From JAAYZK01 sp964535025 (GTDB taxonomy: Bacteria > Planctomycetota > Phycisphaerae > SM23-33 > FEN-1343): 15,173 nucleotides of DNA. Position 1 is the stretch's first letter, and each line of letters starts with the position of its first letter. The stretch spans positions 1 to 15,173 of the forward strand of contig CAZHRW010000182.1 in NCBI GenBank assembly GCA_964535025.1. Reading direction: 5' to 3'. Below are positions 5,892 to 12,966 of this stretch, piece after piece. The notes beneath the pieces are model-generated. The model worked only from the letters and a program-made list of their open reading frames with translations, did no database searches and was not told the DNA's origin. The position numbers were made by a program, and so were the translations under genes.

Positions 5892-7235
5892 ATGAACCGC
5901 ATGACCTGGTTTGTGCTCCTCGTCCTGGCCCTCGCGGCGGCCCTGGCCGGCTGCGGGTCGGATGAGGAGGTCGATCTGATCATCGTCTCGCCCCACACCG
6001 ACGACGTCCAGGAGGAGTTTGCCGCCGCCTTCAGCGCCTGGCACGAGGCGCGGTACGGCACGCCGGTCCGCGTGGAGTGGCGCAACATCGGCGGGACGGG
6101 GCCGACCGCCGGCTACATCAAGGCCCAGTACGAGCGCAGCGACTCCAGCGGCCTGGACGTGCTCTTCGGCGGCGGCGCGCCCACCCACGAGGACCTGGCC
6201 GGTCACGGCGTGCTGGCGACGCTGGTCCTGCCGGCCGAGACGCTCGAGCAGATCCCCGAGACCCTCCAGGGCGTCCGCCAGCGGGACGGCGAGCTGCGCT
6301 GGGTCGCCGCGTGCGTCAGCAGCTTCGGCATCCTGGTCAACGAGCGGCTGGCCGATCAGCTCGGCGTGGCCGTGCCGCGATCCTGGGACGACCTGGCGGC
6401 GCCGGCCATGGTCGACGAGGTCACCGCCGCCGGGCCCAATTCCGGCTCGGCCCTGGCGGCCTATGAGCTGATGCTCCAGAGCGCGCCGGACTGGCCCGCC
6501 GGCTGGCGGCGGCTGCTGAGCTTCTGGGCCAACTGCAAGACCTTCACCGACGGCGCCAGCGCCGTGCCCAACCAGATCGCCGACGGCGAAGTGGTGGCCG
6601 GCACGTGCATCGACTACTACGCCTTCAAACGCCTCGGCGACGGCGACAGCCCCCTGCGCTACGTGCTGCCGCCCGAGAGCGCCCTGTTCACCCCCGATCC
6701 GATCGCCATCCTCAAGGGGGCCCCGCACGAGGAGATGGCGCGGCGGTTCGTCGAGTTCGTCCTCTCGCCCGCCGGCCAGGGGCTCTGGTGCCTGCCGCCC
6801 GGCGTCGAGGGCGGACCGGCCGCCCACGCCCTGTATCGCCAGCCCATCCGGCGCGACACCTATGCGACCTACAGCGGGAAGATGCTGGATCAGTTGGTCG
6901 ACATCTACGCCTTCGGCGCCGCCTTCGAGCTCGACCAGCAGACCCAGTCGCTGCGGATGCCCTACCTGCTGGACCGCCTGATGGACGCCGCGGCGGTCGA
7001 CAACGCCTCGCTGCTGCGGCAGGCGTGGCGCAAGCTGGTGGCCGAGGGGATGCCCGCCGGGAAGGTGGCCGTCTTCGCCGCCCTGCCCGAGGACCTGGCG
7101 ACGGCGGAGGCCATGCTCGCGACCGCCCGCCGGATCGCCGAGCTGGAGCAGGCCGGCGACCACAAGGCCCTGGAGCTGCTCCAGTCGCGCTGGCACGAGT
7201 TCTTCCGGGCGAAGTACCAGAGGTTGCTGGAGTAG
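5892..7235 (+). CDS. ABC transporter substrate-binding lipoprotein (Fe3+/AfuA-like family 1)
   Basis: The N-terminus is a lipoprotein signal with a hydrophobic stretch and lipobox ALAGC, lipidated Cys at 21. So the mature protein should be anchored on the outer face of the cytoplasmic membrane. The body has the family 1 solute-binding fold: VDLIIVSPHTDDVQEEFAAAF, FGGGAPTHEDLAGHGVL and PRSWDDLAAPAM, followed by FKRLGDGDSPLRYVLPPESA. The family includes iron(III)-binding proteins (FbpA/AfuA type), but members also bind phosphate esters, thiamine or polyamines, so the ligand is not assigned. The 447-residue length exceeds the usual 330-380 because of an extra, mostly helical, C-terminal region of about 100 residues (LDQLVDIYAFGAAFELD onward). 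It leads an operon with the permease, 23 bases downstream, and a phosphatase. Confidence 0.88.
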   Translation: MNRMTWFVLLVLALAAALAGCGSDEEVDLIIVSPHTDDVQEEFAAAFSAWHEARYGTPVRVEWRNIGGTGPTAGYIKAQYERSDSSGLDVLFGGGAPTHEDLAGHGVLATLVLPAETLEQIPETLQGVRQRDGELRWVAACVSSFGILVNERLADQLGVAVPRSWDDLAAPAMVDEVTAAGPNSGSALAAYELMLQSAPDWPAGWRRLLSFWANCKTFTDGASAVPNQIADGEVVAGTCIDYYAFKRLGDGDSPLRYVLPPESALFTPDPIAILKGAPHEEMARRFVEFVLSPAGQGLWCLPPGVEGGPAAHALYRQPIRRDTYATYSGKMLDQLVDIYAFGAAFELDQQTQSLRMPYLLDRLMDAAAVDNASLLRQAWRKLVAEGMPAGKVAVFAALPEDLATAEAMLATARRIAELEQAGDHKALELLQSRWHEFFRAKYQRLLE

Positions 7236-7258
7236 CTGCCTTGGTGGGCACCGGGCGC

Positions 7259-8935
7259 ATGCGACAGGCGGGTCGGTACGCCTTGGCCGCGATCGTCGCC
7301 GGCGTGCTGGCGGTGTTCCTGCTGTGGCCGATCCTGTGCGTCATCAGCAACGGGTTTTTCGACCGCGGCGCGCTGACGACGTGGTGGATCCGGCGGGTGT
7401 TCACCGGCGCCGGCACCCGCGAGGGCCTCGTCAACGCCGCCCAGGTGGCCGTCTGGACCACGGCGCTGAGCCTGCTGCTGGGCGTGCCGCTGGCGGTGCT
7501 GGCCGACCGGGTGGACTTCCGGGGCAAGACCCTGGCGACGTCGCTGCTGCTGGCGCCGATGATCCTGCCGCCGTTCGTGGGCGCCCTGGGGTTCCGGGCG
7601 CTGTTCGGCGCGCATTGGGGCTCGATCAACGTGATCCTCGCCCGCCTGGGATGGGGGCAGGTCGACCTGCTCGGCGGCGGCAACAAGTTCTGGATCGTCG
7701 TGGTCCTCGAAGCGCTGCACCTGTACCCGATCATCTACCTCAACGCCGCCAGCGCACTGGCGAACATCGACCCGGCGATGAGCGAGGCGGCCCGCAACCT
7801 CGGCGCGTCGCGGTGGCGGGTGCTGTGGCGGATCACGCTGCCGCTGATGCGCCCGGGGCTGTTCGCCGGGGCGACGATCGTGTTCATCTGGAGCTTCTGC
7901 GAGCTGGGCACGCCGCTGATGCTCGACGTCCAGGAACTGCTGCCGGTGCAGATCTACGAGGACCTCCGGCGGGTGGACCCGTCGACGAAGACGTTCGCGA
8001 TGGTATTCGTGATGCTCGCCTCCAGTGTCGGCCTGTACGCCACGGGCAAGCTCCTGTTCGGCCGCGCCGCCGCGGCGCCGGTGGGGCGGGCCAACGTGAC
8101 CGCCGCCCGCCGCCGGGCCGGGTGGGGCGCCGGTGCGGCGTGCTGGGCGGCGTTCGGGGGCATCACGTTCGCGGCGGTGCTGCCGCACATCGGCGTGGTG
8201 CTCAACGCCCTGGCCGCCACGTGGGACGAGTCGATCCTGCCGACCGAGTACACGCTGCGCTACTTCGCGGAGGTTTACCGCGACGAGCGGACCTGGCGGT
8301 CGATCCTCAACAGCCTCCGCTACGCGGGGACGGCGACGGTCGCCTGCGCCCTGCTGGCGCTGGCGGTGTCGTACCTGGTGGTCCGCCTGCGGGTCCGCGG
8401 CGGCGGGCTGCTGGACGCGGCGAGCATGCTCCCGCTGGCCACCCCGGGACTGGTGATGGCGGCCGGGTACGTGGCGATCTCGGCGCGGGGCATGCCCCTG
8501 GAGGCGATCGGCCCGCACGAGAACCCCTTCGTGCTGCTGGTGATCGCCTACACGATCCGGCGACTGCCCTACATGGTCCGCAGCCTCTCGGCGGGGCTGC
8601 AGCAGGTGCCCGAGACGCTCGAAGAGGCCGCCCGCAACCTCGGCGCGTCGCGGCTCGGGGCGGTCGTCCGCGTGACGCTGCCGCTGATCGCCGCGAACAT
8701 CCTGGCGGGGGGGATCCTGGCGTTTTCGTTCAACATGCTCGAGGTGAGCGACTCGCTCGTCCTCGCCCAGCGCACGCGGGATTACCCCATTACCAAGCAG
8801 TTGTTCGAACTGGCCGGGGAGCAGCCGAAGCTCGCCTCGGCGCTCGGCGTGTACGGCATGGTGCTGCTGGGCGGGACGATCCTGGCGGCCAATACGCTGC
8901 TGGGGCGGCGGATGGGCCAACTGTTCCGCGTGTGA
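7259..8935 (+). CDS. ABC transporter permease with two fused membrane domains
   Basis: The 558-residue protein carries two binding-protein-dependent transport permease domains in one chain, like FbpB, SfuB and AfuB, with about 12 predicted helices. Each half has an EAA loop that would contact the ATPase: EAARNLGASRWRVLWRITLPL from residue 176 and EAARNLGASRLGAVVRVTLPL from residue 456. It would import the ligand delivered by the upstream lipoprotein. The ATG at 7259 is used here. Alternatives are GTG 7244 and TTG 7241, which have GGAG 11 and 8 bases upstream and would add only 5-6 residues. No ATP-binding subunit gene is found next to it. The two EAA stretches are almost identical in DNA over 30 bases (7784-7813 and 8624-8653, one mismatch). 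Confidence 0.92.
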   Translation: MRQAGRYALAAIVAGVLAVFLLWPILCVISNGFFDRGALTTWWIRRVFTGAGTREGLVNAAQVAVWTTALSLLLGVPLAVLADRVDFRGKTLATSLLLAPMILPPFVGALGFRALFGAHWGSINVILARLGWGQVDLLGGGNKFWIVVVLEALHLYPIIYLNAASALANIDPAMSEAARNLGASRWRVLWRITLPLMRPGLFAGATIVFIWSFCELGTPLMLDVQELLPVQIYEDLRRVDPSTKTFAMVFVMLASSVGLYATGKLLFGRAAAAPVGRANVTAARRRAGWGAGAACWAAFGGITFAAVLPHIGVVLNALAATWDESILPTEYTLRYFAEVYRDERTWRSILNSLRYAGTATVACALLALAVSYLVVRLRVRGGGLLDAASMLPLATPGLVMAAGYVAISARGMPLEAIGPHENPFVLLVIAYTIRRLPYMVRSLSAGLQQVPETLEEAARNLGASRLGAVVRVTLPLIAANILAGGILAFSFNMLEVSDSLVLAQRTRDYPITKQLFELAGEQPKLASALGVYGMVLLGGTILAANTLLGRRMGQLFRV

Positions 8936-8985
8936 ACCGGCCGGCCGCGGCCATACAATGAACTGACCGCCCAGACGGGAGCCCT

Positions 8986-9666
8986 ATGCTTGATGCAGTG
9001 ATCTTCGACTTCGACGGCGTGGTGGTCGACAGCGAACCGATCCACATGGCCTGTTTCCGCCAGGTCGTCCGCCCCTACGGCGTGACGTTCACCGACGAGG
9101 AGTACTACGCCCGCTACCTCGCCTACTGCGACCGCGACGCGTTCATCCGCATGGTGGACGGCCACCACCTCGACCCCGACGCCGTCGACATCGACGCGCT
9201 GATCGACCGCAAGACCCGCCTCGTCCAGGAGGCGCTGGCCACCGCGGCGCCCCCGCTGCCCGGCGCCGTCGAGCTGATGGCCGCGATCCGCCAGGCGGGG
9301 GCGGCCCTGGCGATCTGCAGTGCCGCCCTGCGCCGCGAGGTCGAACTGCCCCTGCAGCGGGCCGGCGTGCTCGACCTCGTTCAGGTCATCGTCGCCGCCG
9401 AGGACGTCCACGTCCACAAGCCCGACCCGGCCGGCTACGACGAGACCCGCCGTCGCCTCGCCGCCGCCGTCGGTCGCCCGCTCGCGGCGGACGACTGCGT
9501 GGCGATCGAGGACTCCCCCGGCGGCGTCGCCGCCGCCAAGGCCGCGGGCATGGCCGTCCTGGCCGTCACCAACACCGTCGCCGCCGACCGGCTCACCGAG
9601 GCCGACCGCGTCGTCGACTCGCTGGCGGCGGTGACGGTGGCGGATCTGCGGCGGCTGGCGGGCTAG
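8986..9666 (+). CDS. HAD-superfamily hydrolase, beta-phosphoglucomutase/phosphoglycolate phosphatase-like
   Basis: The 226-residue protein has all four HAD motifs. Motif I is FDFDGVVVDSEPIH (nucleophile D8, acid D10). Motif II is ICSAA (S112). Motif III is the lysine in HVHKPDP (K145). Motif IV is AIEDSPGG (E175, D176). A helical C1 cap lies at about 20-90. This is subfamily IA, acting on small phosphate esters or as a phosphomutase. The DxDGVxxDSEP pattern favours the beta-PGM/Gph group, but the substrate cannot be set from sequence. GGGAG lies 5 bases before the ATG. The gene follows the permease by 50 bases on the same strand. If cotranscribed, it might process a phosphorylated compound brought in by the transporter; that link is inference. 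Confidence 0.9.
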   Translation: MLDAVIFDFDGVVVDSEPIHMACFRQVVRPYGVTFTDEEYYARYLAYCDRDAFIRMVDGHHLDPDAVDIDALIDRKTRLVQEALATAAPPLPGAVELMAAIRQAGAALAICSAALRREVELPLQRAGVLDLVQVIVAAEDVHVHKPDPAGYDETRRRLAAAVGRPLAADDCVAIEDSPGGVAAAKAAGMAVLAVTNTVAADRLTEADRVVDSLAAVTVADLRRLAG

Positions 9667-9668
9667 GG

Positions 9669-9700
9669 AAAACTCCCGGCGAAAGTGGGAAAAGTTTTTT
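9669..9700 (+). terminator. Possible weak terminator after the HAD gene
   Basis: AAAACT (9669-9674) pairs with AGTTTT (9693-9698) and CCC (9675-9677) with GGG (9687-9689), leaving a 3-base AAA bulge. A run of six T ends the element. It starts 2 bases after the stop codon. The bulge makes it a doubtful but plausible terminator. Confidence 0.35.
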
Positions 9701-9713
9701 CGCGGGCGAAAAA

Positions 9714-9737
9714 GGATGCCGTCTTGGATGCCGTCTT
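9714..9737 (+). repeat. Perfect 12-bp tandem duplication
   Basis: GGATGCCGTCTT occurs twice without spacing (9714-9725 and 9726-9737), just after the possible terminator. This looks like a replication-slippage duplication at the edge of the repeat island. Confidence 0.7.
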
Positions 9738-9817
9738 GCCGGGGGTTCGGCTGAGGTTTGACAGGGGGTTACGACGCCGCGGCTGCAAGAGACGGTAAGC
9801 TAACGTGTTTGTCTATC

Positions 9818-10147
9818 CCGTCCCCGGTTGTTTCGTTCATTTTATTGACCGGAGGCTTAACAATGTTAAGCGATCCGTTCATTTTGTTGCGCGCCGGACG
9901 GTGCAGACTGCGCAGCTTGCCCAGTTTAACGGCATAAAACCCGAATACTCCGAATTCTCCGGGCGCGTTTTGGCGAAAAGTGAAACAACCGGGGACGGTA
10001 TACGGGCCGTTTTCCCCGGCGGCGCGGCTGTCCGCGGGTGGAGTGAAGAAAGTGAAGGAGGGAATGAATAAAGTTGGTGCTGCCGTGAATAAAGTGAAGC
10101 CGGCGATGAATAATGTTGGTCTGAGAGTGAACAATATTCATGTAGGG
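9818..10147. repeat. Composite repeat element: 17-bp inverted repeats plus two opposed 21-bp arrays
   Basis: CCGTCCCCGGTTGTTTC (9818-9834) has a perfect inverted copy at 9982-9998. On the minus strand three 21-bp units read from 9891 to 9829. On the plus strand five units, the last degenerate, read from 10043 to 10147. Units in both arrays start with a GTSAATAAA-like core. Array periods are exact multiples of three, so both strands read as heptapeptide repeats (for example MNKVGAA and VNKVKPA), but there is no ribosome site or gene context. Extra stems are GCTTAAC/GTTAAGC (9855-9871) and CCGGGGA/TCCCCGG (9989-10019). The region is richer in A and T than its neighbours. I read it as an intergenic repeat element, not a gene. 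Confidence 0.75.
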
Positions 10148-10166
10148 GCAGCCCTTGTGGCTGCCC
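10146..10166. repeat. GTAGGGGCAGCC hairpin repeat
   Basis: GGGCAGCC (10146-10153) pairs perfectly with GGCTGCCC (10159-10166) around CTTGT. Sequences of the form GTAGGGGC...CCTTGTGG...GCCC are, from memory, widespread non-coding repeats in many environmental bacterial genomes. It abuts the last 21-bp unit. Confidence 0.65.
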
Positions 10167-10310
10167 TCGTTCCGTCAACCCACAGCGGCCATCTCCCCGT
10201 CCCGACCGTGGGCCGACAGCCGAGTCCACCCCGGCAACGGAAGGCTGGAGGGACCCTTCGACTGACGCTCGCTCTGGCCGGGCGGCGACGAACGGTAGAA
10301 TGGCAGGCCT

Positions 10311-10448
10311 CCGCCAAGGCTTCGGCGGACAGGCAGGCTGGGGGCTTGAGGAACGGCGAGAACGGCCCGCCTTCGCCGAGGCTACGGCGGGGCGATGGGC
10401 TCCAGGCACGGCAGGACAGTGGCGCTCGCCTGCGCTGAAGCTACGGCG
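10311..10448. repeat. Three REP-like CCGCC...GGCGG palindromic units
   Basis: Three related imperfect palindromes lie at 10311-10328, 10367-10390 and 10427-10448. All share CGCC at the left, an AAGGCT/GAGGCT/GAAGCT core and (A/T)CGGCG at the right. Translated they yield the PAFAEATAGR-type strings seen in spurious ORFs of many genomes. No coding sequence can be supported here, and the remainder of 10170-10550 shows nothing else. Confidence 0.65.
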
Positions 10449-10559
10449 GGCTGCGTCGCTGCTGCTGTTTGCCCCGTCGCGGCACGAACGTTGTATTGTC
10501 CTGTAGCATACCTTGAGCCGAGGCGCCCACTTCGCATCTCCCATCAACGCCGCACTGGC

Positions 10560-10583
10560 CGTCGGCCGACGATCAGGTATACT
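10560..10583 (+). promoter_or_regulatory. Candidate promoter and operator of the mcrBC-like operon
   Basis: TATACT (10578-10583) is a good -10 box, 77 bases before the mcrB start. The matching -35 position is poor (CTGGCC, 17-base spacer). A perfect 12-bp palindrome, CGTCGGCCGACG (10560-10571), occupies the spacer and could bind a repressor. GGGAG (10646-10650) lies 9 bases before the ATG at 10660. Confidence 0.4.
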
Positions 10584-10659
10584 CTGTGTATTTGAGGCGG
10601 ATGGCACGGGTATCGGTCTGCGATAGGCCGCGACGGGGCTTGAATGGGAGCGTCATGTC

Positions 10660-12966
10660 ATGATGGACACACGAATCGTTGAGAAACTCCAGGATGCACG
10701 CCAACGGCTGAGCGTCGCCGGTAAGCTGTACGCGCTCGATCGCATCGAGACGTACATCAGCCGGTTCCGCGCTCGCTTCGGCCCGGAAGCCCTGCGGCGG
10801 CTGGACGGCCTGGATCTGCTGCTGACCATGCACGGCGGTATCGATAACGATGCGTTGAACTATTGGCTCGAGTTCAAGGACGACGACGAGCTCCCCGACA
10901 TCTTCGGCAGGATCTTCGGGGGGTCCGCCCTGAAGTTCGGACTCTATCTGCAGAAGAAGACGGGCCTTTGGAAGACCGGAGCCGCCAGGAAGCAGGAAGA
11001 TCTGACCGAAGACCAGGCGATCGAAATCGCCCGCAGACAACGCGACCAGCTCTGCCGTATCGCACAACGTCTGGAGGAGCTTTCCGTCGACGGCGACAAG
11101 CGGCAGTACGAAGCGATGCAGCAGACTATCGATGCCGACGCGCCGGACGTGGCGGACATGGCGTGGGTCCACAAGTACTTCAGTATGCTGTACAGCGACC
11201 GAGTGGACTGGTTCCACACGCGGCCCTGGCAGGATTACTACCTGATCAAGCTGCTCCTGACGCCGCCGGCGATGGCCGGGCGCTTCGTCCCGGCGGGCGA
11301 CTTCCTGGAAGTCTCGCGCGAGACGAACATCCCCATGATCCATCTGGGCCCCGTTCTGATGGAAGCCTTCGGCTACCCGATCCGCTATTGGCGGATCGGG
11401 ACGTACGACATGAAGGGTGGCTATGACGCCTGGCCGTCGATGCGGACCAAGGGCCGCGTCTCCGTGGGGTGGAGCGCTATCGGCGATCTGTCGGCACTGG
11501 CGGGAGAGGACTGCCGCGACAGGCTGAAGGAACTCCTGATTGAGAACGAGCGGCCTGACTACGCCCCCACAGCTGTCGGAAAGGCGGCCAGCGAGCTTCA
11601 AAACTTCCTCACCACAATCGAAGAAGGCCACATCGTTGTGGCGATGGCGGGCGCCAAGATGCGGGGCGTTGGCCGCGTCTCGGGGGGGTACGGGTATGAC
11701 CCCGACGAGCCGTTCCCCCACTACCGACCGGTCGAATGGCTCTCGTTCGAAGAAGGGAACCTGCCGGAGACGGAGGGACTTCTTTCCACCGTTCGCGAAC
11801 TCCGCAAGCACCCCGCTAACCTGATCGACATCGAACGCCGTATTCTCGACGGCGACCTCACATCCTCGACCCCTGCGCGCCACGTACCCGAAGTCGTCGC
11901 CCCGCCGCCCCTGACCGGCATCCCCGCACGCATCGACGCCATCCTTGAGCGTAAGGGCCAAGTTATCCTCTACGGCCCGCCCGGCACCGGCAAGACGTAC
12001 TGGGCCATGCGCACGCTGCGCGAGTTGGCCGCACGCCATCATTTCCGCAGGACGTACGAGGCGCTGACCGACCAGGAGCGGGCCCGCATCGACGGTGGCG
12101 AGTCGATCGACAGCCCTTACGTCCGCGTCTGCTGTTTCCACCCGGCGTACGGCTACGAGGACTTTATCGAAGGCTACCGCCCACACGCCACCAACGGCAG
12201 CATGACCTTCGAGCGGCAGGACGGCGTCTTTCGCAAGCTCTGCCGCGATGCCGCCGCCGACACGACCGGTCGGTACTACCTGCTGATCGACGAGATCAAC
12301 CGCGGCGACATCCCGCGGATCTTCGGCGAACTGCTGATGGTCCTCGAGAAGGACAAGCGGAACACACCCATTCTCCTGCCGCTCAGCAGGGAGCCCTTCG
12401 TCGTGCCGTCCAACGTCTACATCGTCGGCACGATGAACACGGCGGACCGCTCGATTGCTCTGTTGGACACCGCATTGCGCCGCCGTTTCGGCTTCATCGA
12501 GTTGATGCCGGACAGCGCCGTGCTGGGCCAGGCCGAGGTCCGGGGAATCCCCCTGGGCCTTTGGCTCGACGCCCTCAACGGGAGGATCCGCAGCCATGCC
12601 GGCCGCGACGCCAGGAACCTCCAGATCGGCCACGCGTTCTTCCTCGACAGCACCGGTCCGATCACCAGCTTCACCCGCTTCGTCCGCGTGCTCCGCGAGG
12701 ACATCCTGCCGCTCGTCCAGGAGTACTGCTACGAGGACTTCGAGGCCCTCGAGCGAATCTTCTCCCGTACGCTGGTCGATGCGCGACAGCAGCGGATCCG
12801 CGAGGAGCTGTTCGAGACGGCAGGCCACGACGAGTTGATCAGCCTACTGGTGAGCATGGACGAGACGCTTGCCGGCGCGGCCGTAACAGTCGAGGCAGCC
12901 GCCGAGCCGCCCGCCGAGGACGAGTTGGGTGACGAGGAATCCGCCGATGAGGCCGAGACGGCATGA
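10660..12966 (+). CDS. mcrB: McrB-like AAA+ NTPase with an N-terminal PUA/EVE-like candidate reader domain
   Basis: The 768-residue protein is the motor and specificity half of a McrBC type IV restriction system, which recognises modified DNA, translocates it and lets McrC cut. The AAA+ domain (about 425-700) has Walker A GPPGTGKT (439-446), McrB-typical FHPAYGYEDFIEGYRP, Walker B LLIDEINRGD (541-550), GTMNTADRS (590-598; NTAD is the McrB guanine-specificity-type signature) and LLDTALRRRF. N-terminally, residues about 255-365 (VSVGWSAIGDLS to FPHYRPVEWL, with MRGVGRVSGGYGY) resemble EVE/PUA-superfamily modified-base readers. Before this, WVHKYFSMLYSDRVDWFHTRPWQDYYLIKLL belongs to a domain often seen in such McrB proteins. 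The C-terminal tail is acidic. ATG 10660 has GGGAG 9 bases upstream; ATG 10663 is possible. Its stop overlaps mcrC. Confidence 0.9.
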   Translation: MMDTRIVEKLQDARQRLSVAGKLYALDRIETYISRFRARFGPEALRRLDGLDLLLTMHGGIDNDALNYWLEFKDDDELPDIFGRIFGGSALKFGLYLQKKTGLWKTGAARKQEDLTEDQAIEIARRQRDQLCRIAQRLEELSVDGDKRQYEAMQQTIDADAPDVADMAWVHKYFSMLYSDRVDWFHTRPWQDYYLIKLLLTPPAMAGRFVPAGDFLEVSRETNIPMIHLGPVLMEAFGYPIRYWRIGTYDMKGGYDAWPSMRTKGRVSVGWSAIGDLSALAGEDCRDRLKELLIENERPDYAPTAVGKAASELQNFLTTIEEGHIVVAMAGAKMRGVGRVSGGYGYDPDEPFPHYRPVEWLSFEEGNLPETEGLLSTVRELRKHPANLIDIERRILDGDLTSSTPARHVPEVVAPPPLTGIPARIDAILERKGQVILYGPPGTGKTYWAMRTLRELAARHHFRRTYEALTDQERARIDGGESIDSPYVRVCCFHPAYGYEDFIEGYRPHATNGSMTFERQDGVFRKLCRDAAADTTGRYYLLIDEINRGDIPRIFGELLMVLEKDKRNTPILLPLSREPFVVPSNVYIVGTMNTADRSIALLDTALRRRFGFIELMPDSAVLGQAEVRGIPLGLWLDALNGRIRSHAGRDARNLQIGHAFFLDSTGPITSFTRFVRVLREDILPLVQEYCYEDFEALERIFSRTLVDARQQRIREELFETAGHDELISLLVSMDETLAGAAVTVEAAAEPPAEDELGDEESADEAETA

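Noticed and set aside
6962..8920. 652-codon open frame on the minus strand opposite the permease
   Set aside because: The product is a run of Arg, Gln, His and Pro with no hydrophobic core, typical of an antisense shadow of a GC-rich gene.
8782..9417. 211-codon minus-strand frame over the permease end and HAD gene
   Set aside because: Antisense to a HAD gene with all four motifs; no family resemblance.
10043..10147. 21-bp array considered as a CRISPR array
   Set aside because: There are no spacers between the units, the unit is too short, the copies are degenerate, and no cas gene is present.
9980..10438. 152-codon plus-strand frame through the repeat island, with heptapeptide repeats
   Set aside because: The periodic peptide is explained by the 21-bp DNA repeats and the second part by the palindromic repeats. 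There is no ribosome site, and similar repeats read open on the other strand too.
10573..12828. 751-codon open frame on the minus strand opposite mcrB
   Set aside because: It lies antisense to a gene with intact AAA+ motifs. Its translation is low-complexity and matches no family; long antisense frames are expected at this GC content.
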